From the NCBI GenBank assembly GCA_025716855.1, contig JAIXMQ010000040.1, forward strand, positions 230,914 through 294,913: 64,000 nucleotides of DNA, given 5' to 3'. This DNA is from Pilaira anomala. Taxonomy: Eukaryota; Mucoromycota; Mucoromycetes; Mucorales; Mucoraceae. This document shows positions 33,252 through 48,646 of this stretch, one piece after another (positions within the stretch are counted from its first letter, which is position 1; every line of letters starts with the position of its first letter). The notes beneath the pieces are model-generated. The model ran no database searches. It was not told the origin of the DNA and was given only the letters and a program-made list of their open reading frames with translations. A program made the position numbers and the translations under genes.

Positions 33252-34563
33252 GTGTGAAAATATTTAGTCATTTCGGGAACATACACTAGGCGGTAATATA
33301 TCAAGTAAGTTAGTACTGCACCTATAATACTTTTATTTTATTATCATGCACTTAATTTAATTTAATTTTTCTCTCTCAGTCGCTGCGGGACCCATTGGAC
33401 GTAATGCGGAAGCTTTTGGATCTGCATCTTTGAAGCATGTTGCAGCAATATATTCTTACAGGAGTAAAACACGTGGATTATTTGCTGGTGTATCACCCGA
33501 AGGATCTGTTATTTGTACTCGCAGTGATGCAAATGAGAAATTATATGGTGAGAGATACATCGCTAATTAAGCAGTTATTAAACGGAACAGTACCTCCACC
33601 ACTTTAAGTATATGCACTTTATCGTACCTTAAACTGCAAATTTTGCTCTTTTGGTAATATGGGAGCAATGTTCCAGCGTACAATTGAAAGAGAGCCACCT
33701 AAAACTTTCAGAAATACTACAATATCTGCTCCTGGTACATTACCTATTCCACCTTTAAAACGAAATATAGGTTATCATAGCTCGCCTTGTCTTATTGGTC
33801 CTCCGCCTACCACAGTTCCTGGACACGACGTAATATCTTCAGTAACTAATAATGGCTATAATATTAATTACATATACATATGTAACACCTTCTGCACCTC
33901 TTCCTTCAGATAGCCCAACGAATATACAATACAACAAACCTTTCTAGCCTGATAGTCCAATTCCGCAGCACGGGTGTAACCTCCTCAAGCCTGATACTCC
34001 AGTTCCACAACATGTGAAGACATTTCTAAAGCCTGATAGTCCTTTTCCTGATCATGTTAATAAGCGTCATGAAATTTCACCTGTTATACACAATAATTCC
34101 GTAACGAATATGTCGACATTGTCCCTTGGTAGTGAAAAAATAAACAATTTATAACGAAAGAATACTTCCACCTTTATTTGATGGATAACGGATGAGTTTT
34201 CCAAGTGAAAGGAAACAAACAGTAACCCCCCCCCTTATAATGCTCAACGCATGAGCTTTACAAAGTCGTCTGTGCCTCGATCTTTGTTTGAGGGACAGCA
34301 AATTAATTTTAGTAGAGAGATCAATAATTTACCTCCAGCACCGCCAAATCCTCAAAAAGCAAAAGCAATCAATGCCTATGTAGGTAAACAAGAGAAACAT
34401 TTGAGTTTTCAACCTGGCGATGTGATTTTGATTACTGAAAAAACTAATGATAGCAATTCTTAGCGGACTGGTGGATTGGTAAATATGTTGATTTTTATGT
34501 TATACGGTTATAATTTAATTTATTAATCTTAATTTTATAGTTCCCATCAAGCTATGTCGAGTT
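33252..34563 (+). pseudogene. Decayed Ysc84/Lsb3-like gene (SYLF domain plus SH3 domain)
   Basis: Remnants appear in the correct order for fungal Ysc84/Lsb3 proteins, which bind actin and act in endocytosis. HTLGGNIS sits before an intron (acceptor CTCTCAG at about 33380). The SYLF core follows: VAAGPIGRNAEAFGSASLKH, VAAIYSYRSKTRGLFAGVSP, EGSVICTRSDANEKLYG. Then, frameshifted, comes IKQLLNGTVPPPL, stop, VYALYRTLNC. A Pro-rich linker leads to an SH3 domain: AINAYVGKQEKHLSFQPGDV, ILITEKTNDSNS, stop, RTGGLV, intron, FPSSYVEL. The TAG at 34461-34463 stands at the first Trp of the conserved WW of SH3 domains (TGG to TAG). Several stops and at least two frameshifts rule out a functional full-length protein. 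The N-terminal part of the SYLF domain is not recognisable. Confidence 0.8.
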
Positions 34564-34569
34564 ACTTTA

Positions 34570-37057
34570 ATACAACTATATCATTTATCTTATGCTTAAT
34601 AAATAATTTTAATTTTTTTTACGTATTTTTGCAGTTTAGTTCCTTAATCAAAAAAAAATCTCGTGCGGAATACTGGAGTCGGCATACTTTTATTTTTGAA
34701 ACAATTCTTAAACATTTTCATATGACTATCCCCTTATTCAATGTACGAAATTATCATCATCGTAAATGTTTGTATTAGAATTCTATGAAGCCGTAAGTTT
34801 TCCATTTTATTTCTAGTCATGAAGGTTAAATGGGTGTGTGTTTTAATGAGTTGAGTGTCCAAGAAATTTCACTGTACGGGAATACTGTGTATCCTAGCTT
34901 TTCTGGAAAGTGTGACTCTTGCTAGATACCAAGAAACATTTGTAGTTAATACTCTTTAAGTTAGTATAAAGCAATATGTATAACTTGTTTTCAGTTATCA
35001 ATAAAACAGTTCTTTTTTTAAAATATATTTCTTCCAGAACCATCCAAACCTTCTTTTAATTAGCTTTTGTCTATATGGCATTGCATCCTATTTTGGCTTT
35101 GATTATGTTGAGTGGGCTTCTAGTACCTTATAGCTTACCTGGTAGACAGTTCTTCTTCTAAATACGTAAATTAATTATATACAGTCAAAAGGATGTGAAA
35201 AATAAGTAAACATTAGGATCCTTAGAACTCTTATCTTTATGGATGATATAATATATAATAGCTTCATTTAACATCAAACATTGATTCTTTACATGTAACT
35301 CCCTTCTTACTAAATATGAAGTCTACTGATAGCCAGAAAGCTAGTTACAGACAGATTGTATTTAAATTTACAAATATCCCATCTTGGTTATAGTTAATGA
35401 TTACATATTTTCAACAAGTATCTTATAAAATAGGTCATAAATAAAGGGTTTTGTTTGTGTATGTTTAGTATTTATACTCATGTCGGTAATAGACCAATTT
35501 TCAGGTGCATTTCAAAATATTGCATTTCTGAAAACATGTTTATGTGAACCCTTAATATAAACTAAAACATAGATCTATTACAAATGTATAGAAAATCGGA
35601 CGACATGTTTTACGTAATAATATCTGTTGGGGGACATTAGGAAATTATATAATAATCAAGTTGACACCTGATGTAATGCAGTGTGTTTAAACATCTCTGA
35701 CATACCAGATGACACACGAACCGACTGTCTGGAACTAAGTTAAGAAAAGAAAAAGATTATTTCGAGTTTAATAGTCTGTACTAATTTTTTATGCTGAAAA
35801 ATGTTGAATTTTTCATTATTATATTTTCTAGTCAAGGTTGCATTAACGTGTAAATAAATGAAGCTATCCTTATCAAGGCATGACACTAGTAAAACTAGTA
35901 TTATAATCAGTCAGACTTGAATATATAAAAAATAAAAAATAAAACTCAGTGGACTTTAATATAATAAATAGATACATATATGATCACAGTGATCACTTTT
36001 TCTAAGAGCTTAAAGATTGGCTGTCTTTATTATTATGGTACATACCAACTCAAAAATTACTTTTAGAATGTAATACTATCGCAACAGGGGTTGATTGATA
36101 ATGATACGCCATATTCTTTTGTTGGTTATGATGTAAACTTAGAGGGACTATGTTAAAAAGATGAGGAGCCAAAAAAAAAAAAAAAAAAAAAAAAAATATT
36201 TGAATAAATGACAGAGCGGCCCGTTATTTATATATTAAATGTCGGTTCCAGAAAAAAAAAACAAATATCGTCTTCCCAAAAATAACTGTTCCGCGTACTT
36301 GCCGGTTCAGGTCAAAGAATAAACATAAGTTTTAAAAATAGATGTCATGATCCAATCTATAGTCCTCCCTCATGTAATAGCAATTAGGGCCTCTTGATTT
36401 TCATTTTAAAAGATGTAAAAAAAAAAAAAAAAAGTATTCCATGTATGTACTTTGTAAAAAATAGGATTTGAGAAAAACGTAAAAAAAAAAACTTTAAAGG
36501 ATAGTTATTCAGCTCTTTTCTTTTTAACACAAATGTGGCACCAGTAAAAAGAAAATTGGAGATCAAAATACAAACTCTCGGAAGCAAGGAACTTGGTCTT
36601 TTTATGTATATGCAGGGAAAAATTCATTAAAGATTGATATCAGGTTATTTTGAAAAGCATAACTTTGAAAGAACCTGTAAATAAACCCGGATCTTCGGAT
36701 GAGAGAGCTAATAAAATCTATTTATCTAAAACAGGGTGAGCGGGGGAAAGGGGCGTGCTAGTTTGTATGAATGTCTAAAAAAGAAGCATCCGAAGAGAGA
36801 GAGAATAGCTGAGGAACCAAGCACAGGTTTAGTGGTAGTACTTGTGATAATGAGTTGATAAAATAATATAGGCCCTGTAGAATCGGGTTTGCATGCAAAT
36901 TAGGAAGAGTTAGATGATAGCGTGAAATGATGCTGTGGATGATACGATACCATATCGTACGGAATTTCAATAAGACTGATAATTAATCAACAAAAGCGCG
37001 GAAAAAAAGCGATCGAAATGTGCAAGCGGTTAATAATGTAGAAGACTCACCCTCGAG

Positions 37058-37099
<42 letters not shown>

Positions 37100-37378
37100 A
37101 AAATCAAAAATCAAAAATCAAAAATCAAAAATCAAAATCCGTTTGAGGTGTTGACAAATAAGTTCCCAAACGTCATTTGTCAGAAAGTAGCAAAAAGAAA
37201 AAAAACCAGAAGCTTAACTATAAGGATTATTAAAAAGGATATACTTCCTAACAAAATGAATAATAAACAATCGACTCATTGTCCCACTTGTGAAATATAG
37301 TTCCCGGCCCTTGTAATCTACAAAATAGAAAAGATACCAACTACAAAGTTCAGCGACTTTGTCGAGGCTAGATCAAAG

Positions 37379-37412
<34 letters not shown>

Positions 37413-38150
37413 ATTGATAACAAATGCAGTACTAATAGGGTTGAGCAAATCTTTAATACCTTGTAAATAGACAAGAATTTTACAGTGAGAAAAAATCTCA
37501 TATGCATTTTCTCAAGAACTTTGGTAAATATGCTACCCTATTCAGCAGAATTTTTTCAACCGGTTGAACCAAAAGTAGAATTGTAAATAAATAAACAAAT
37601 AAAAAAAGTACTAAAGTTTATGTTTTGGTAGTTTAATACAAGTATTTTTATTAGAAGTATATAACAGCGATTAAACAAATTTATTAAAATGGAATTTTAG
37701 TTTAGGTTAATGACATTTGTTTTTCTCTCTCTTCCGTACTGTATAATAAAACATATATATATATAAAATAAAAGTTACACTAAAGCAATGTGACTATGGC
37801 TTTTCCTTCACTTAGTTATTGATTTTCTTGAAGTTTAAAAAAAAAAAAAAAAGGTTTCAGACGTGCTAAACACATGTTTTTGTAAGTGATGGTTTATGTA
37901 CCCTATAGTACGGAAAGATGGTTATCACTGGTTACAAAATGTATTTGTATATCTAAATATTCATGACTCTATCCACATCGATAAAAAAAAAAGACTAGTA
38001 TAAGTTTCAACGCTATAAAATACTTCTCTCTTTTACGCGTCACGACAAAAAGAGGTATCTCGATTTTCTCAAAAAGGGCATAATACCTTCAAAGACAAAA
38101 GATGTACGTGTGTAGTTCGCAAAAACAAATAAAGGAAATGTACAAATATA
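34570..38150. other. Long gene-poor AT-rich region
   Basis: No gene recognised over 3.5 kb. A 28-codon hydrophobic ORF (35075-35161, MALHPILALIMLSGLLVPYS) looks like an isolated signal peptide with nothing after it. Poly(A) runs lie at about 36171-36196, 36418-36433, 37060-37096 and 37380-37409. Confidence 0.45.
37060..37137. repeat. A37 tract followed by (TCAAAAA)n heptamer array
   Basis: An uninterrupted A run passes directly into five TCAAAAA heptamers plus a sixth shortened unit. This is a typical product of slippage at the edge of a homopolymer. Confidence 0.9.
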
Positions 38151-38222
38151 CCAAAAAAAAAAAAAAAAAAAAAAAAAACTTCCCTCCCCCCAACTCTTTT
38201 GATAGCTTAGTATAACTTATCG

Positions 38223-38256
<34 letters not shown>

Positions 38257-38998
38257 AGGAATCGGATTAGACTCTATTAATAATAAACTTTACAATATAC
38301 AAGTATCATCCGGTCTTAACATTAAGGGACCCTCTTGTGTCATTTCATAATTTAGTTTAACTTTTACGCTAAGACTTTTATAGTCTTTCCTTTCCTTCCA
38401 TACATGACCCAACAAACAATCCTCGAAACAGAGATAAAGCAGAGATCTCTCCTTTTCAAGAAAAGAAAAAAAAGAATGAAAGCGCGTAATAAACAAATAA
38501 GAGAGAGAGGAAGAAACTGTTTTTTTTTTGTTCAGGGACCATGTGTATGTAAATCTTCCGCATAGCATGTCATTGTCTATTTTAAATACGGGTTATCTAG
38601 GAAAGGAAAGAAAAATGATTTCTATCTCATAATACTTTTTTTTAAAATATGTAAGCAACAAGTATAATAGTAAGAGAAAAAAGGCCATATTAATACATAT
38701 TATAAATTACATAAAAAGTTTATTGTTTTCTTTTTTACAGAAAAAACTTTTAAAAAAGGGCATATAAAAAAGATATTAATAAAAATATAAAAAGGAAAGG
38801 TAAAATGATGTATGTAAAAAAGAAACCTGTGTGTGTGTGTGTGTGTGTGTGATTAAGGTATATGATGAGGAAAGAGGGTTTTTGTTTTTGGAACTGTAGA
38901 ATAAGGAAAGAGGTATATGTATATATAGAAAAAATAAGGGAAAGAATATACTATGTAAATATAAATTGTTCGATGCCATAATTATTAAACGAATGGTA
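38151..38998. other. Intergenic with poly(A), (TA)n and (GT)n microsatellites
   Basis: A run at 38152-38178, (TA)14 at 38224-38252 and (GT)11 at 38829-38851. The ORFs across this region are by-products of these repeats. No gene seen. Confidence 0.5.
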
Positions 38999-39024
38999 TG
39001 TGTGTGTGTGTTGTTATGTATGTA

Positions 39025-39073
<49 letters not shown>
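38999..39073. repeat. (TG)n microsatellite next to the DP-gene stop codon
   Basis: TG runs of 12 and 43 bp flank a TATGTATG block. The longer run ends 7 bp before the stop codon of the DP-family gene (minus strand), so it lies in its 3' untranslated region as (CA)n. Confidence 0.9.
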
Positions 39074-39074
<1 letters not shown>

Positions 39075-39079
39075 GATAT

Positions 39080-40165
39080 TTATGAAACGGTAGTGGAGGA
39101 AGGCCAAATTTTGGTCAAGATATCAATATCTTGATAGATTGCAAAAGATGAAGAAGTAGTAGACAAACAAGCTTCATTACCATAATTATAATGAGTTTCG
39201 ATCTCACCTTTTCCCTGAATCATAAAGAAAGGTAAATGAATCAACTGTTGTTGTTGTTGTTGCTGTTGTTGATGAATTTGATTTCTTTTTACGAGTTGCT
39301 TTAATCGATTTAAATTATTCCAAGTATCATGATAAGTCGATTTATTTTTTTGAATAGAATCCAATAATAATTTTTGACGTAATTCTTCATTTTTGATTTC
39401 TTGTTGTAATAAATCTTGTTCGTTATGATTGATACCAAGCCATTTAATCTCTTTACGATCTTTAGTAATAATATCTAAAGCCATCAAGACATTTAATGCA
39501 TCATAAACACGTCTACGAATATTCTTTTGATCAATACCAACATGATGACTATTGTTACGTTGAATATCAGCTGCTAATTCATCTGCAACTTCATTATAAG
39601 TTGTCGTCTTCTTTTCAGCTACTTTATCACATACTTGTTTAGAAAATAATCGTAATCCTTTGATTTGTCGATTATCTACTTCCTGATCTACTACTACTAG
39701 TGTCTTTTGTTTTTTATTAATTGATGATGATTCTGAAGCCCAAGATCTTTTCTTCTTTTTTTCTTGTGGTTGAAAATATCCATTTAAAAGTTCTTCTTTT
39801 TCAAGAGCTAATAATTCTGAACCAGAGTTTAATAATGATTGAATTGAACCTTTTTTGGTTGAAAAAGAATTAAAAGAGTTGGCAGAGGAAGAGTTGGGAG
39901 AAGAAGGAAAGGATGAAACAGATTGATTAGAAGAGCAACATGAGTTTGGAGGTGAAAGTGGTACTGGAGACGCAACACTTGTTAGGATAGGTGGTAATAA
40001 AATGTCTGTTGTTGTTGACATTTTATGTTGATAGTCATATACCATTTGATAATCTTTAAATATCGTATTACTCGTATTCAAATGATCTTCTTCAAATGAA
40101 CTTTTTCTTTGAAAAAGTGATGGTAAATAAGTTGTTAAAGGTTGATTTGACGAAAGTAGAGTCAT
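39080..40165 (-). CDS. DP-family transcription factor (E2F dimerisation partner)
   Basis: This intronless 361-codon ORF starts at an ATG preceded by A/T-rich leader. Residues about 169-246 are the DP winged-helix domain: KGLRLFSKQVCDKVAEKKTT, TYNEVADELAADI, DQKNIRRRVYDALNVLMALD, IITKDRKEIKWLGI. RRRVYDALNV is the DNA-recognition helix, and DQKNIRRRVYDALNVLMA is specific to DP rather than E2F. A coiled-coil segment follows (QDLLQQEIKNEELRQKLLLD), with NRLKQLVKRNQ matching the DP dimerisation region, then a polyglutamine run of ten. The N-terminal 165 residues are Ser/Pro/Asn-rich and probably disordered. Known role: with E2F, control of G1/S genes at TTTSSCGC sites. The family is absent from yeasts such as Saccharomyces, which use SBF/MBF, but is kept in early-diverging fungi. 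Confidence 0.92.
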   Translation of the reverse strand: MTLLSSNQPLTTYLPSLFQRKSSFEEDHLNTSNTIFKDYQMVYDYQHKMSTTTDILLPPILTSVASPVPLSPPNSCCSSNQSVSSFPSSPNSSSANSFNSFSTKKGSIQSLLNSGSELLALEKEELLNGYFQPQEKKKKRSWASESSSINKKQKTLVVVDQEVDNRQIKGLRLFSKQVCDKVAEKKTTTYNEVADELAADIQRNNSHHVGIDQKNIRRRVYDALNVLMALDIITKDRKEIKWLGINHNEQDLLQQEIKNEELRQKLLLDSIQKNKSTYHDTWNNLNRLKQLVKRNQIHQQQQQQQQQLIHLPFFMIQGKGEIETHYNYGNEACLSTTSSSFAIYQDIDILTKIWPSSTTVS

Positions 40166-40747
40166 TTTTTTTTTTTAAAAAGTTTTTTGTTTTTTTTTTG
40201 GGTTTATATAAGAAGGGTATAAAAATAAAAAAAATTTAATGTTTAATTTATATAATAATAAATAACAAAAAAAAAGAGCTTATTTTTATTATAAATTAAA
40301 TGATTTAATAGAGAAGGAAAGGATATTGTGTGATGATTGCTAAACTTCTTTTTAAAAAAAAAAGTATATCGAAGAAAAAAAATAAAAGAAGCAGCAACAA
40401 CAATAAAAAAAAAAAAAAAAAAAAAAAATAGAAAAAAATAAGTTTGATTATATAGTTATTTTCATATGTTTATCATTACCATAGTAAAAAGTACAAGTTG
40501 TAATCTTTTTTTTTTTTCGTGGCTTTTTATTATATAAGAAATATCGAAAAACGCGTGTGTGCGTTGTATTATAAAACATCAACAAAAAGTACAAATGGTT
40601 AATCCCTGATATGTTTCCGGAAGACGGAAAGACTATTTAAAGGATGATTGACAGTATCCCGCCCTTTTTTTTTTTTTTTATTTTGAATAAAAAAGAAAAA
40701 GCGCGGGAATACCTATTTAGTATTAACAAACAATATCATATGAATCC

Positions 40748-40787
<40 letters not shown>

Positions 40788-41116
40788 TGTTGGGGGCAGG
40801 CCTAGATTTGGTGAGTGTGCGTGTTAAATGAAACAAGTTTTATTTTTTTACTAACTGACTAAAAAGTTTGTTTTTTTTCCGGTTGAAGTATAAATGTCAG
40901 TGCGTGATTTTTATTATAATTTTTATATAAAACCTGCATATGATTAAGGGTTAAGAGAGAGATCATTTGTCGCGTCTCGATTAAATATGATAAAAACAAT
41001 AAAGTGTGAAAATTATATATATATAAAAAAAAACAAGTGTAGATGGACTTGCTTCTTTATTATTTCCTTTGTAGGGTCATATTAAAACATTATAAAAATA
41101 AAAAATAAAAAGTCTA
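40166..41116. other. Intergenic, promoter side of the DP gene
   Basis: Very T/A-rich, with A24 at about 40405-40428 and T38 at 40749-40786. No ORF or RNA gene seen. Confidence 0.5.
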
Positions 41117-43141
41117 TTAACGGGAATTGCTTGTCAACTTGGAAATTGTAAAGACACCTAAGATCACGACGCCTAAAAAAGTAATTGCGGCAGGTAAAAG
41201 TAAATCCTGAGGAATCGGTAAGTTATATTCAGTGGAAACATCTCGTTTCACATTTTGAGTGGATAATAAATGACGATTCTTCTTTTTGGATTTCGACCTA
41301 TTATCCACTTCCTCCTCTTGTTCTTCTTCTTTTTCTTCTTCTTCTTCATCATCATCATCATCATTTTCTTCATCTTCTTTAATATCACTTAAACTTCCAT
41401 GTCCTTCATCCATTGTATTATATCCTTGTGTAGTAGGTTGACCAGCAGGTACATCCATATGTTGAATAGATTGAGCTAATAATTGTTGTTGTTGATGTAA
41501 TTGTCTTTGTTTTAATTTACGTTCTTCTTCTTCCTTTTGTTGTTGTTTTAATACTTGTTGTTCTGCAACCGCATCAGCTAAAGAATCATGTACAAACAAT
41601 CGAACACGATCCAAACCAGCTTTTCTAGCTAACTGAACAGAATCTGCTAAATCCGAATCACAAGTCATTAAAACTTGATCATTTTCATCATCCAAATAAG
41701 CAACAGTTAACCAATCTTCATCATCTTCTTTCGTACCAACAGCCACATAAGATTGTGAAATCGATAAATGTTCAACCATAATCTTTTGTTGAATGATTTC
41801 CAATAAACTTTGAAAGTTTGTACCTTCATAACGAAATCGATGTGTTTTGTTACCATAATTAAACTTGAATGAAAATGAGTTACTGTAATTGTTATTAGAT
41901 GAAATTGTCGATCGAATATCATCGTTCATCACTGAGGCTGAATCTCCCGGAACCAGTTCGGGATATCCTAATCCTAACCCGGTATATGTAGGTGCATGGC
42001 CAGGTAAAGGAGGTGTCATTCGATCATATTGTGGTGATTGGAACATGTGTGAATTCGCTGCTTGTGATAATGAATCTGAAATCGCTGATTCAGTCTCCGT
42101 TGGATCAGCTGCTGCAATACTACTCCAGAATTTACCACCATCACCCTGATTCCCTTCAATTCCATTAATCTATATTATATGTACATATTAGTTTTACTAC
42201 CTCGATTTAATTTTTAACCCTTAAAAACTTACTTGTTCAAGTGTAGCATATGTTAAGCGAAGTACATCAATAAGACCTATAATATTCCTTGATTCATCCA
42301 ATACAGGTAAATTAAGATAATGACCATCTAAAAAAAAAAAAAAAAAAAAAAATCGGGTGACAAATTTTTAATGTTACTGAATTTACTATTTTTATAAAAT
42401 AATAAAATTTACCGTGCATTTTCTTTAAAGCGTCTAAAATACTTGTAGAAGGTAAAGCAGTATCTGGATGAGGAGTCATGACACGTACAACAGAACAATT
42501 ATCAGGTGCAAGACCAGCAGCAATGACACGCAATACAATATCCTTTGACTATATATACTCAAAAAATTAAAAAAAAAAAGAGGATATTTTAAAATTATAT
42601 ATATTTAACTTACAGTAAAAATACCAGCTAATCCACCATGATCCATAACCAATACAGCCGTTGTATGATGTTCCTTCATTAATTTAGCCACTTCACGCAC
42701 CTGAGCTTTTACAGCGACTTGAACAGGACCATCATGATCAAGTACGGTAGTTAGGTCAGGACAAGACATCTTTTCACGTAATTGTTCCATATACTGTACG
42801 AATTGTACAGGACTATTTGCCCATTCCCTTTCTACACCTTCTAATGCATCATATAATTTACGTGATGATCCATATGCTTTTTCCATTTTGTTTAATGCTT
42901 CATAAATACATTTTGTAATATCAAGTAAACCAAATATATCTCCTTCCTCATTACACACCGGCTTTTTTTTTTTTGTGTAATAGTTTAATTCTCTTTTAAA
43001 AATCGAATGATTTATATAAAACTTACCAAATGACGAAATCCACGAGACACCATTAAATTTAAAGCGTCTTGAGCAGAAGTATCAGCAGTGACACACATTG
43101 GATTTTTAGTCATGATATCAGCTACAGTAGTAGACCTAATA

Positions 43142-43172
<31 letters not shown>

Positions 43173-43755
43173 TAGATTTCAGTTGAATATAAAATAAATG
43201 TATATGTTTTTTTTTTTACCTTGCGTCCAAATTATCTGCAACTACTCTATAAGCTAAATCCTTTGCCTATACATAAAATTCAGAATCCCCCCTTTTTTTT
43301 TAACTCATAAATTTTAAGAATCACTTACAGTGAAAATACCACTTAAATGTTCTTCATCATCTACTACTAATACACAATCACTTCTTTTTGCAGCCATTAA
43401 TTGAGCTGCTTCAATCACCAATATCGTTTCTCTTACAGTAAGTGCTTGTGCAGGTCGAAGGGCAGATACGGTACCTGCAATCTTTTTAGTTTGTTTAATA
43501 CGTGTTGAACTTCCTCTCTTTTTAGATAATTGTTCTTCAATTTTTTTACGAATAGCCTAAAAGAAATAAGCTTTGTTATTTAAGGAGAAAGAGAATGTGT
43601 GGATAAATTTTTACCTCATCTTTTTTAGATTGACGTTGTCTACTAGAAACAGATAACATTTCAGAATCAACAGTAGATTGAACTGCAGTTGTACTTGTAC
43701 TGATCGAACTTGAAGGTCTACCTGGTTTACTTTTATTAGAAGATACAACAGACAT
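41117..43755 (-). CDS. CBS-PB1 domain protein with C-terminal membrane anchor (S. pombe Mug70-like)
   Basis: Eight exons (43615-43755, 43329-43556, 43220-43266, 43027-43135, 42614-42961, 42413-42548, 42233-42327, 41117-42169) encode 718 residues. Four CBS motifs are visible: AGTVSALRPAQALTVRETIL with CVLVVDDEEHLSGIFT; VADIMTKNPMCVTADTSAQD with GDIFGLLDITK; a third with VAVKAQVREVAKLMKEHHTT and AVLVMDHGGLAGIFT; VVRVMTPHPDTALPSTSILD with LPVLDESRNIIGLIDV. A PB1 domain follows (FKFNYGNKTHRFRYEGTNF to VQLARKAGLDRVRLFV). Then a Gln/Glu-rich acidic linker, a basic KSKKKNRH patch and a final hydrophobic helix (LLLPAAITFLGVVILGVFTI) that suggests tail anchoring. CBS pairs usually bind adenosyl ligands and PB1 mediates protein pairing. 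The biological role of this fungal family is poorly known. Confidence 0.9.
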
Positions 43756-46997
<3,242 letters not shown>

Positions 46998-47846
46998 ATG
47001 AGTACACCAGAAAGAGCACAGAGTGATTTTAAGAAACTTAAATCAAAGTACAATTCACAATTATCTACTTTAAAAGAATTATTTACAGAATGGACAGAAG
47101 AAGATCTTTTATTTACGCTCCAAGATGCAGATGGTGATTTAGAACTGGCTATTGACCGTATTAGTGAAGGTAAACGACTCTTTAAAATTCAAGATTAAAA
47201 AGATAGAAAGAGAAAAAAAAGTTTTATTGACATTTTATATATATAAGGTCATGCAAGCCAATGGGGAGAAGTAAAGACTAAGAAATCCAAAAAGGAGGCA
47301 GCTGCAGCTAATAAAGCCACATTAGAAGTATCAGCGTCATCAACTACTACTACAGCACCTTCATATCCTCCTTCTAATAGCACTGCTAGAGTGCCATCTA
47401 ATAGACTTAGTGCTACAAATACAAAGCGTCCGTCTCCTGCAGTGTCACAACAACGACATAAGCCCGGTCAAACATGGCAACCAACTAAAAAATCCACACT
47501 AGATGACAACTGGAATGCAAAGGGCACTGATACTTGGAATACCACTAGTAATGACGCTTGGAGCACTCAAACAAAAGATCCTATTGTTGAAACCCCTAAA
47601 AAGATATCCACTCCCTCTTCTTCTACCAAAACGAGTAATGGTGGTGGTGCAAAGACTTGGGCTAGTTTATTACAGTAAGTTCAAATATCACACACACGCA
47701 CATGTTTATTGTCATAAAAGTCTAAATTTTTTTTTTTTTTTTTATTTCTACTTGTAGAACAAAACCGGAACCTCAAGTTGTAGAACCCGTTGAACAAGAA
47801 CAACAACAGCAGCAGCAACATCAACAACAACAGCAGCAGCAACATC

Positions 47847-47931
<85 letters not shown>

Positions 47932-47939
47932 GCAACAGC

Positions 47940-48014
<75 letters not shown>

Positions 48015-48514
48015 ACCATGAAGACCAAGAAGAACAACAAGAACTGAAAGAACAGCAACAACAAAAAGAACCAGAGCTTCAAAAAGTAGATGATAGCTGG
48101 TTACCTTCTTCTGCTTCAGACCTGAACCAATGGGATCAACCTCTTCAATTACCAATGACAAACACAGAAAAGAAGGAAGAACAAAAGGAAGATGAAATTC
48201 CTGTAGTCGAGAAAAAGGAAAAAATTATTTCACCCAAGATGAATCATACAGTAGCAGCTATGATCGAAAAGGAACAGGACATCCCAGTTGACTTTAGTAG
48301 CTTGAGCTTACAAGAGAATGTGATTGAAAATACGTAAGACTTTTTTTTTAAAAAAAAACGAATTAATATCTAATTATTGCTAAATATAGTAGTTCAAGTC
48401 ATCCTAGTGTTGCCGATTTATTAAATTCTGTGAAACAGCAACAACCTTCTACAATAAATACCACTACTACTGCTACATCAACTATTTCTACACAATCTAT
48501 TGATCCTTTAACTC

Positions 48515-48587
<73 letters not shown>

Positions 48588-48607
48588 CCATCAACAACAA
48601 CACCATC

Positions 48608-48646
<39 letters not shown>

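Noticed and set aside
35075..35161. Small hydrophobic ORF MALHPILALIMLSGLLVPYS...
   Set aside because: Looks like a signal peptide but is followed by a stop after 28 codons, and no convincing second exon was found.
47681..48161. Poly-Leu and poly-Val ORFs opposite DEF1
   Set aside because: Antisense frames of the CAA repeat coding for glutamine.
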